A stretch of 22,554 bases of DNA from the NCBI GenBank assembly GCA_910587335.1, contig CAJUMG010000013.1, forward strand, positions 23,528 to 46,081, given 5' to 3'. This DNA is from an uncultured Oscillospiraceae bacterium. GTDB taxonomy: Bacteria; Bacillota; Clostridia; Oscillospirales; Ruminococcaceae. Under the pieces are notes generated by a model. That model was not told the DNA's origin, ran no database searches, and saw nothing but the letters and a program-made list of their open reading frames with translations. The position numbers were made by a program, and so were the translations under genes. Shown here one piece after another: positions 1-5,916 of this stretch (its first letter is position 1; each line of letters begins with the position of its first letter).

Positions 1-1
1 G

Positions 2-604
2 TCCACCTTTCTGCGCTGCTTGAACCTGCTTGAAAAACCCACCGGCGGCGAAATCTGGTTCGAGGGGCAGAACATCACCGACAAAAATACGGATATTAGC
101 ATTCTACGGCAAAAAATGGGGATGGTCTTTCAGCAGTTTAACCTGTTCCCTCATCTAACGGTTTTGGAAAATATTACCTTGGCGCCGGTGCAGCTAAAGC
201 TACAATCTCCCCAGGAAGCACAAAACAAGGCCAAAGGACTATTAGAGCGAATTGGCCTTTGGGATAAAGCCGGAGCCTATCCCGGTCAGCTTTCCGGCGG
301 ACAGAAGCAGCGGATTGCCATTGTACGCGCTTTGGCCATGAACCCGGATGTAATGCTTTTTGACGAACCTACGTCCGCTTTAGACCCGGAAATGGTCGGC
401 GAAGTGCTGGAGCTGATGAAGGAGCTGGCAAAGGATGGCATGACCATGGTGGTGGTCACCCACGAAATGGGCTTTGCCCGAGAAGCGGCCACCCGTGTTC
501 TTTTTATGGATGAGGGGAAAATATTAGAGCAGGGCGCGCCGGATGTTTTTTTTGGCAATCCCCAGCATCCCCGCTTACAGGATTTTCTTTCAAAGGTGCT
601 ATAA
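2..604 (+). CDS. Polar amino acid ABC transporter, ATP-binding subunit (5' end cut off by window)
   Basis: This is the ATPase of a polar amino acid importer of the GlnQ/HisP class. It sits on the cytoplasmic face of the membrane and powers uptake with a permease and a binding protein that lie outside the window. The reading frame is open from base 2 (STFLRCLNLLE), so the window starts inside the Walker A motif, at the ST of GKST. Visible motifs are the Q-loop region QQFNLFPHLTVLENI, the ABC signature LSGGQKQRIAIVRALAM, Walker B VMLFDEPTSALDP, and the H-loop VVTHEMGFA. The C-terminus (FFGNPQHPRLQDFLSKVL) is typical of the family. Roughly 40 N-terminal residues are missing. The substrate cannot be read from this fragment. 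No downstream partner follows, so this is probably the last gene of its operon. Confidence 0.93.
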   Translation, partial: STFLRCLNLLEKPTGGEIWFEGQNITDKNTDISILRQKMGMVFQQFNLFPHLTVLENITLAPVQLKLQSPQEAQNKAKGLLERIGLWDKAGAYPGQLSGGQKQRIAIVRALAMNPDVMLFDEPTSALDPEMVGEVLELMKELAKDGMTMVVVTHEMGFAREAATRVLFMDEGKILEQGAPDVFFGNPQHPRLQDFLSKVL

Positions 605-650
605 AGACTTACATAATCACAGAGCTGTCTGTGACTCCAGATGATCCTCT

Positions 651-683
651 ATGCCTGTCCACCCAGTGGGCGGGCATATTTTG
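651..683 (+). terminator. Possible terminator of the ABC transporter operon
   Basis: An imperfect hairpin (ATGCC...GGCAT outer arms, CCC/GGG inner arms around AGT) is followed by ATTTTGT. The stem carries a mismatch and a bulge and the T-run is short, so this is a tentative call. Its position 47 nt after the stop codon fits. Confidence 0.35.
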
Positions 684-908
684 TCCGGCTGGTTTTCGAA
701 AGCGAATAGCGCGAAAATTGCAAAATGGACAAAAAGATGCTAAAATGAGAAAAAAGGCGAAGAAGGACGAAGCTCTTTTTCTAAAATGCAGTCAAGTCCG
801 TCACAAAGACAACACAGTTCCCCGTTTATTTACACAATTACAAACAGGGAAAATCTGAATATTTTTGTCTATTTAGGCTATAACTTTTTTACAATTTTGT
901 GAATTCGG

Positions 909-936
909 TTGATAAAAAAGGCAGAGCGTGTATAAT
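909..936 (+). promoter_or_regulatory. Sigma-A type promoter for the M23 peptidase gene
   Basis: The -35 element TTGATA (909-914) and a perfect -10 TATAAT (931-936) are separated by 16 bp. The start codon lies 52 nt downstream of the -10 element. Confidence 0.75.
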
Positions 937-988
937 GAAAAAGAAAACAAGCGGAATATCTGTCCCGTGAGAGAAAGGAGAGGAATAG

Positions 989-2767
989 ATGGAGAACAAC
1001 CAGAGCGCTGGAAAAAAAATACAAAATCCAAAACGGCGCGTACCGGAGAACCGGTCCTTAAAGGATACAGTCTGGGATACCTTTTCGGCAGGCTATCGAT
1101 TCTGCTATTTTACCGGTCTTCAGCTGGTTCGTTATTTTAGACGTTATAAAAAGCGTTTATTCCGTTTTGCTGTGCGCACGCGCTTGAGTCTTCAGCTGCG
1201 GCTGAAAAAGCGCCAGACCCTGATTCAACGAAAGTTTCGCTTTGCTGTGAATGACGCGATGCAGCCGTACCGCCGGGTACAAAACCTGCGGCAGACCAAA
1301 GAAGAGAGAGTTGCACTGGCAAAGGAGCAGGGCTTTTGGGCGGTATTAAAAGAAAGAAGTCTGCTCCCTCGAGAGAGTCTTCGGCTTTTTGGCAAGACGT
1401 TTGGAGCGGTTTTACGTTATGTAGTGCCGGTTGTCAGCTTTATTTTATTTTTGAATCTGATCCATCAAAGCCTGAATCTCCAGTTTGCGCTGGAGGTAGA
1501 ATATAATGATAAAATCATCGGTTATATTGCAAAGGAATCCGATTTTGACGAGTCGGAAAAAATTATGCAAAGCCGTATTGTATATGAGGAATATCAGCCG
1601 CCGTTAGATACGGTGCCCAAGTACACCCTAAAAATTATTGATGGGAAGGATCTGTCCAGCATAAATGAAATCGCCGACGAATTGATCGCCGCTTCTGGCA
1701 ACGAGATTACCGAAGCCAGCGGCCTGTATGTAGACGGCGTTTTTTATGGCGCGGTGGAAAACGCGGCGCCGGTCCGCGATTTGCTGGATGACATGTTGGA
1801 CGAGTTCCGCACCGGAAATGAAAACGAGCGGGTGGATTTTGTCCAGGATGTGCAGCTTTCCGAGGGACTTTATTTACTGAGCAGTCTGGTGGAACCGGAA
1901 GAGATGGAGGAGGTATTGACCTCTGAGGTAGCTGGCGAGAAGATCTATATCGTAGAAGCGGGCGACGCGCCTACCTTGATTTCACAAAAAATGGACATTC
2001 CCTATTCTCAGCTAAAGGCCTTGAACCCGGATATCGAGGAAAGGTTGCTGATTGGTCAGGAGGTTTTGATCTCCAATCGGGTCAACTTTTTAACGGTTAA
2101 GCGCACGGTAACAGAGGTTTATGAGGAGGATGTACCCTTTGGCACAGAAGAAGTCATCGACGCAAACTATGCCAAAGGCTATCAGGCGGTCCGCAGCTCA
2201 GGTGTGCTGGGCAAGCGGCTGGTAACCGCCGACGTGGTGTACATCAACGGCATGGAGGAGGACCGGGAGGAAGTTGACTCGGTGGTTTTGAAGGAGCCGG
2301 TCAATCAGGTGGTAACGGTGGGGACGGCTGAGCCGATTCGGGTGCTGAGCGGCTCCGGAGGCGGTAGTGTTTCCAGCGGCACCGGCGGTTTCCTCTGGCC
2401 GGTGGACGGCGGAAAGGTCACCTGCGGCATCAACGGCTATTGGGGTCACACAGGCATGGACATTGGCGCGCCCAGAGGGACGGTTATCCGGGCGTCAGCC
2501 TCCGGTACGGTGGTCAAGGCGGTGCGTCAGTATTATGCTTATGGCATTCATGTAAAAATCAGCCATGGAAACGGCATCTATACTTTATATGGCCATATGA
2601 GCCAGCTGGCGGTGTCCTACGGCGATTATGTCCAGCAAGGGCAGATTATCGGCTATGTGGGAATGACTGGAAACGCAAGCGGAAACCACTGCCATTTTGA
2701 AATTATTATCAACGGCAGATTTATGGATCCGGCCATGTATATCGGCACCTATTTCCCCGGCCGGTAG
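989..2767 (+). CDS. Membrane-anchored M23 (LytM-type) peptidase with LysM and G5 domains
   Basis: This is a zinc endopeptidase expected to cut peptidoglycan cross-links on the outer face of the membrane, 592 residues long. The order is: a very basic cytoplasmic segment (about 1-140, rich in Arg and Lys); one membrane span (about 144-162, YVVPVVSFILFLNLI); an extracellular stalk; a LysM-like module (about 317-362, YIVEAGDAPTLISQKMDI...LNPDI...IGQEVLIS); a G5-like module (about 365-447); a Gly/Ser linker; and the M23 domain from about 468. The metal and catalytic set is complete: H487 and D491 (GHTGMD), H536 (YGHMSQ), and H567-C-H569. The ATG follows AAAGGAGAGG with 5 nt spacing. The gene has its own promoter and terminator, so it is probably monocistronic. 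An internal span instead of a cleavable signal peptide implies that the enzyme stays tethered. The specific bond cleaved is not predictable. Confidence 0.92.
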   Translation: MENNQSAGKKIQNPKRRVPENRSLKDTVWDTFSAGYRFCYFTGLQLVRYFRRYKKRLFRFAVRTRLSLQLRLKKRQTLIQRKFRFAVNDAMQPYRRVQNLRQTKEERVALAKEQGFWAVLKERSLLPRESLRLFGKTFGAVLRYVVPVVSFILFLNLIHQSLNLQFALEVEYNDKIIGYIAKESDFDESEKIMQSRIVYEEYQPPLDTVPKYTLKIIDGKDLSSINEIADELIAASGNEITEASGLYVDGVFYGAVENAAPVRDLLDDMLDEFRTGNENERVDFVQDVQLSEGLYLLSSLVEPEEMEEVLTSEVAGEKIYIVEAGDAPTLISQKMDIPYSQLKALNPDIEERLLIGQEVLISNRVNFLTVKRTVTEVYEEDVPFGTEEVIDANYAKGYQAVRSSGVLGKRLVTADVVYINGMEEDREEVDSVVLKEPVNQVVTVGTAEPIRVLSGSGGGSVSSGTGGFLWPVDGGKVTCGINGYWGHTGMDIGAPRGTVIRASASGTVVKAVRQYYAYGIHVKISHGNGIYTLYGHMSQLAVSYGDYVQQGQIIGYVGMTGNASGNHCHFEIIINGRFMDPAMYIGTYFPGR

Positions 2768-2782
2768 CGGACCTAAAAAGTG

Positions 2783-2814
2783 AAAGGCGTCCTTTTAGGA
2801 GGGCGCCTTTTTTT
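2783..2814 (+). terminator. Rho-independent terminator after the M23 gene
   Basis: The arms AAAGGCG and CGCCTTT form a 7-bp stem with an inner TCC/GGA pairing, and a run of seven T's follows. An alternative, mutually exclusive pairing (CCTAAAA 2772-2778 with TTTTAGG 2793-2799) overlaps the left arm. Confidence 0.8.
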
Positions 2815-2891
2815 ACAGAAAAAGGCAGGCTAAAACCTTGGAGAAATCGGCCGGCTGGCGCGCATATCCGACACCGAAAGGGGAAAAATTT

Positions 2892-3019
2892 TATCACCGA
2901 AGCAATTTTGCAAAAAAGTAAAGGATACAGAAAGCTTTGCTTCACAAAGTGATATTTTTCTTTACAATTGGTCTTTTATTTTGCAGGTGCTTGTGCTATA
3001 ATATCACCGTTAGTGATAT
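2892..3019. repeat. Four TATCAC half-sites around the murA promoter (candidate operator)
   Basis: TATCAC occurs at 2893-2898 and 3002-3007, and its complement GTGATA at 2949-2954 and 3013-3018. The last two form a perfect inverted repeat, ATATCAC-N5-GTGATAT (3001-3019), overlapping the end of the -10 box and the expected transcription start. The octamer TATCACCG is repeated exactly at 2892-2899 and 3002-3009. This arrangement suits a DNA-binding regulator, but the palindrome could equally be a short hairpin at the mRNA 5' end. Confidence 0.4.
2994..3002 (+). promoter_or_regulatory. Extended -10 promoter of murA
   Basis: TGC directly precedes a perfect TATAAT (2997-3002), forming an extended -10 element. 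The region 17 bp upstream (TTTTAT, 2974-2979) is a poor -35, which extended -10 promoters tolerate. The leader to the murA start is about 75 nt. Confidence 0.6.
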
Positions 3020-3081
3020 GTCCGCAGGTCTTTCTGCGTTTTAATTAGAGAAAAAGAGAATAGGGTAAAGGAGAGACTGCA

Positions 3082-4371
3082 ATGGAGAAGTTTTTCATTG
3101 AAGGTCCCAACCGGCTGGAGGGTGAGGTAGTCATCAGCGGCGCAAAAAATGCGGCGGTGGCGATTATCCCTGCGGTTTTGTTGGCTGAAGAGCCTTGCGT
3201 TTTAGAGAATATTCCGAATATCAACGATGTAAATATTTCCCTGCAAATCCTACAGGAATTGGGCGCAAAAATCAAAATGCGCAATAAAACGACGGTGGAG
3301 ATCGACGCTACCCATATTATTTCCCCATCGGTGCCGTTTGATATCGCCCGCAACATGCGCGCTTCCTATTATTTTTTGGGTGCGCTTTTGGGGCGCTATT
3401 CCAAGGGTGCGGTGACTATGCCCGGCGGATGCAATTTCGGCGGCGTGCGCCCCATTGACCAGCACATTAAGGGCTTTGAGACTTTGGGCGCCGAGGTTTC
3501 TATTGACCACGGCATGATCTGCGCCGAGGCACAGCAGCTGACGGGCAATCATATTTATTTCGACGGCGTTACCGTTGGCGCAACCATCAATGTGATGCTG
3601 GCGGCGGTTCGTGCCCAGGGTTTGACCATTCTGGAAAATGTAGCCAAAGAGCCCCATGTGGTGGATTTAGCCAACTTTTTAAACTCTATGGGCGCAGATG
3701 TGCGCGGCGCCGGTACGGATGTGATCAAGATCCGGGGTGTAGAGCATATGCACGGCGCTACCTATTCGATTATTCCCGACCAGATTGAGGCGGGGACCTT
3801 TATGGTCGCGGCGGCGGCTACCAACGGAGATGTTTTGGTGAAAAACGTCATTCCCAAGCACCTGGAGTCCATTACGGCAAAGTTGGTGGCGGCGGGCGCG
3901 ACGGTAGAGGAATTTGACGATGCGGTCCGGGTGACACGAAATGGCCCCTTAAACAAAATCAATCTGAAAACGTTGCCCCATCCAGGATTTCCAACCGATT
4001 TGCAGCCACAGATGGCGGTAATGCTTTCTGTTGCCCGGGGGACAAGCATTATCACCGAAGGTGTATGGGACAACCGCTATAAATATGTGGATGAGCTGCG
4101 GCGCATGGGAGCAAAAGTCCAGGTCGACGGCAAGGTTGCGGTGGTCGAGGGGGTAGAGGGCTTGACCGGCGCGCCGGTTAAGGCTACCGATCTGCGGGCA
4201 GGCGCTGCGCTGATCATCGCCGGGCTGATCGCCTGTGGCCGGACGGAAGTGGAGGAGATCCGCCACATTGAACGAGGATATGAGTGCGTTGTGGAAAAAT
4301 TTTGCGGATTAGGCGCGAAAATGGAGAAAATTGAAGTGCCGGACGCAGATGTGCAGCGTGCAATCGGATAA
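3082..4371 (+). CDS. murA: UDP-N-acetylglucosamine 1-carboxyvinyltransferase
   Basis: This is the first committed enzyme of peptidoglycan synthesis. In the cytoplasm it transfers enolpyruvate from PEP to UDP-GlcNAc, and it is the fosfomycin target. The 429-residue length matches the family. Lys22 lies in SGAKNA. The active-site loop MPGGCNFGGVRPIDQH carries the catalytic Cys117, so fosfomycin alkylation should be possible (inference). R123 follows the Cys by six residues, whereas in the E. coli enzyme (C115/R120) the gap is five, so this loop has one extra residue. The C-terminal RHIERGYECVVEKFCGLGAKME block is canonical. The ATG follows AAAGGAGAG. Firmicutes often carry two murA paralogues; which one this is cannot be settled here. 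The gene is flanked by its own promoter and a terminator. Confidence 0.96.
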   Translation: MEKFFIEGPNRLEGEVVISGAKNAAVAIIPAVLLAEEPCVLENIPNINDVNISLQILQELGAKIKMRNKTTVEIDATHIISPSVPFDIARNMRASYYFLGALLGRYSKGAVTMPGGCNFGGVRPIDQHIKGFETLGAEVSIDHGMICAEAQQLTGNHIYFDGVTVGATINVMLAAVRAQGLTILENVAKEPHVVDLANFLNSMGADVRGAGTDVIKIRGVEHMHGATYSIIPDQIEAGTFMVAAAATNGDVLVKNVIPKHLESITAKLVAAGATVEEFDDAVRVTRNGPLNKINLKTLPHPGFPTDLQPQMAVMLSVARGTSIITEGVWDNRYKYVDELRRMGAKVQVDGKVAVVEGVEGLTGAPVKATDLRAGAALIIAGLIACGRTEVEEIRHIERGYECVVEKFCGLGAKMEKIEVPDADVQRAIG

Positions 4372-4382
4372 ATTTGCTTGTT

Positions 4383-4419
4383 TCGGCTTAGCCCTTTGGG
4401 CCTGGCCGATTTCTTTTTA
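4383..4419 (+). terminator. Terminator after murA
   Basis: A hairpin with outer arms TCGGC/GCCGA, inner arms GCCC/GGGC, a TTT loop and one 3x3 internal mismatch is followed by TTTCTTTTT. Confidence 0.65.
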
Positions 4420-4456
4420 GAGAACGAAGTAGAGGGCAGGTTCTCTTCGCTTTTTT
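4420..4456 (+). terminator. Possible second terminator between murA and the MBL-fold gene
   Basis: Two alternative short stems (GAGAAC/GTTCTC, or CGAAG/CTTCG) lie just upstream of CTTTTTT. Neither is strong, so this is only a candidate backup to the hairpin before it. Confidence 0.3.
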
Positions 4457-4503
4457 CTCATTTTTGGAATTTGTCTGGAATTTGATAGAAAGGACCTAGC
4501 AAA

Positions 4504-5295
4504 ATGGCATGCTTTTGTACCCTCGCCAGCGGCAGCAGCGGGAACAGCACCTATATCGGAAGTGGCGTTGGCGGCGTGCTGGTCGACGCGGGAATTAGTT
4601 GTCGGGCGCTTTTTGCCGCCTTGCAGTCCCGCGGGATTGAACGGGAGAGCATTGGTGCGGTGTTCATCACCCACGAGCACACCGACCACATCAAGGGGCT
4701 GAAGGTGCTGTTAAAAAGACTGTCGGTTCCGGTGTATGCCACAGAAGAGGTGCTGGATTTTCTGGCTGTCCGGGATTATCTGCCGCCGGACGCCAAGGCA
4801 GTCCCGATTCCGGTTGGGGGAATTGGAATCGGCGATTTATACATAGGCGCTTTTGAAACCTCCCACGACAGTGTTCACAGTGTCGGCTATGTGGCTGTGA
4901 GCGGGAATGGAAAGAAGATGGCGATTTCTACCGATCTGGGTGTCGTGACCCCTACGGTGCGGCAGGCGGTGAATGGCTGCGATCTGGTGCTGATAGAGTC
5001 TAATTACGACAAAAATATGCTGATGGCCGGTGCTTATCCCTATCCGCTTAAAAGAAGAATTGATGGGGAAAAGGGGCATTTATCCAATGCGGACAGCGCC
5101 GCCTTTTTACCGGAGCTGGTAGAATCTGGCGCGCGGCGGCTTGTGCTGGGGCATTTAAGTCAGGAAAACAACCTGCCGGGTCTGGCGCTGGAGACGGCGA
5201 TGTCCGTACTGGCGGAAATGGGGATGAAACGGGCGGTAGATTACGAAATTGAGGTGGCGCCTCGATATGAGCCGGGGAGCTTAATCTGTTTGTAA
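4504..5295 (+). CDS. Metallo-beta-lactamase-fold hydrolase, WalJ/YycJ family
   Basis: A 263-residue metallo-beta-lactamase-fold protein of the YycJ/WalJ group. The dinuclear metal site signature HxHxDH is seen as H57-E-H59-T-D61-H62. Later family blocks are TDLGVVTP, ESNYDKNML, GHLSNADSA and LGHLSQENN, which supply the remaining His/Asp ligands. In Bacillus the homologue sits at the end of the walRK operon, just before htrA and rlmH, and is linked to cell wall and division control. Here the rlmH adjacency is kept (42 nt to the next start) but walRK is not upstream; murA is instead. A nuclease activity is suggested by the fold but not established. The ATG follows AAAGGA, 8 nt away. No signal peptide is present, so the protein is cytoplasmic. 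Confidence 0.88.
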   Translation: MACFCTLASGSSGNSTYIGSGVGGVLVDAGISCRALFAALQSRGIERESIGAVFITHEHTDHIKGLKVLLKRLSVPVYATEEVLDFLAVRDYLPPDAKAVPIPVGGIGIGDLYIGAFETSHDSVHSVGYVAVSGNGKKMAISTDLGVVTPTVRQAVNGCDLVLIESNYDKNMLMAGAYPYPLKRRIDGEKGHLSNADSAAFLPELVESGARRLVLGHLSQENNLPGLALETAMSVLAEMGMKRAVDYEIEVAPRYEPGSLICL

Positions 5296-5337
5296 CAAAA
5301 AATGCCTTTAGACCACTTTTGACAGGGGGCAGCGGAA

Positions 5338-5820
5338 ATGCAGACAGTGACGATCCTGTGTGTTGGAAAATACAAAGAAGGTTACTGGCGGGAAGCGGCG
5401 GCGGAATATCAAAAGCGACTGGGCGCTTTCTGCCGTCTTTCGGTTATGGAGGTCGAGGAGGAGCGCCTTCCCCAAAACCCCTCTGCGGCGCAGATTGCCG
5501 CTGGACTGGAAGCAGAAGGACGGCGGCTTCTTTCCCGTATTCCGGCGGGGAGCTTTGTAATAGCGCTGTGCATTGAAGGGCGGCAGCTGGATTCTGAGGG
5601 GCTGTCCCGCATGCTGGAGGACACGGCGCTGTCGGGAAAAAGCAGCATTGTCTTTATCATTGGCGGTTCCTTTGGGCTTTCTGATCCGGTAAAGGAGCGG
5701 GCGGACCAAAGGATTTCCATGTCTAGGATGACCTTTCCCCACCAGCTGGCAAGGGTGATGCTGCTTGAGCAGATCTACCGCGGCTATCAGATTTTAAATG
5801 GGGGAAAATATCACAAATAA
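5338..5820 (+). CDS. rlmH: 23S rRNA (pseudouridine1915-N3)-methyltransferase RlmH
   Basis: A SPOUT-class methyltransferase that methylates pseudouridine 1915 in helix 69 of 23S rRNA on assembled 70S ribosomes, using S-adenosylmethionine. The 160-residue length is normal. The C-terminal knot is unmistakable: FIIGGSFGLSDPVKERAD, then ISMSRMTFPHQLARVMLLEQIYRGYQILNGGKYHK, with the invariant terminal YHK. The start ATG lies behind GGGGGCAGCGG. It is probably co-transcribed with the MBL-fold gene 42 nt upstream, and transcription ends at the strong hairpin at 5838-5889. Confidence 0.97.
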   Translation: MQTVTILCVGKYKEGYWREAAAEYQKRLGAFCRLSVMEVEEERLPQNPSAAQIAAGLEAEGRRLLSRIPAGSFVIALCIEGRQLDSEGLSRMLEDTALSGKSSIVFIIGGSFGLSDPVKERADQRISMSRMTFPHQLARVMLLEQIYRGYQILNGGKYHK

Positions 5821-5837
5821 AGTCCTTTGCCAGAAGG

Positions 5838-5889
5838 AGAAGAAGTCCCCGGCTATCCGTGTTTTTTCGGGTAGCCGGGGACTTCTTCT
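5838..5889. terminator. Long hairpin at the convergent rlmH / GTPase-NYN junction
   Basis: A 22-bp stem (5838-5859 with 5868-5889, one G-T pair) closes an 8-nt loop, TGTTTTTT. It sits 18 nt after the rlmH stop and 28 nt from the stop of the opposing gene, so it probably terminates both. Neither side has a proper T-tract after the stem; the T-run is in the loop. Confidence 0.7.
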
Positions 5890-5916
5890 AGTTAAAGGGA
5901 GATATTTGGTTGGATA

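Larger units (their letters stand above)
605..988. other. Intergenic region, 384 bp
   Basis: This gap lies between the ABC ATPase and the M23 peptidase gene. It holds a short inverted repeat (TCACAG/CTGTGA, 617-634), a weak terminator-like hairpin (651-683), an AT-rich stretch, and the promoter at 909-936. A 75-codon open frame at 631-858 starts at GTG without a ribosome binding site and has low-complexity basic content, so I do not call it a gene. Confidence 0.6.
2768..3081. other. Intergenic region, 314 bp: terminator, murA promoter and repeated hexamer
   Basis: This region separates the M23 gene from murA. It contains a terminator (2783-2814), an AT-rich section, four copies of TATCAC on both strands (2892-3018), and an extended -10 promoter (2994-3002). 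No coding frame with a ribosome binding site is visible. Confidence 0.6.

Noticed and set aside
631..858. 75-codon open frame after the ABC transporter gene
   Set aside because: It has a GTG start with no ribosome binding site, overlaps a terminator-like hairpin, and its product shows no domain or normal composition.
928..1140. 70-codon open frame overlapping the M23 gene start
   Set aside because: It overlaps the -10 region and the beginning of a well-supported gene in another frame, and has no ribosome binding site.
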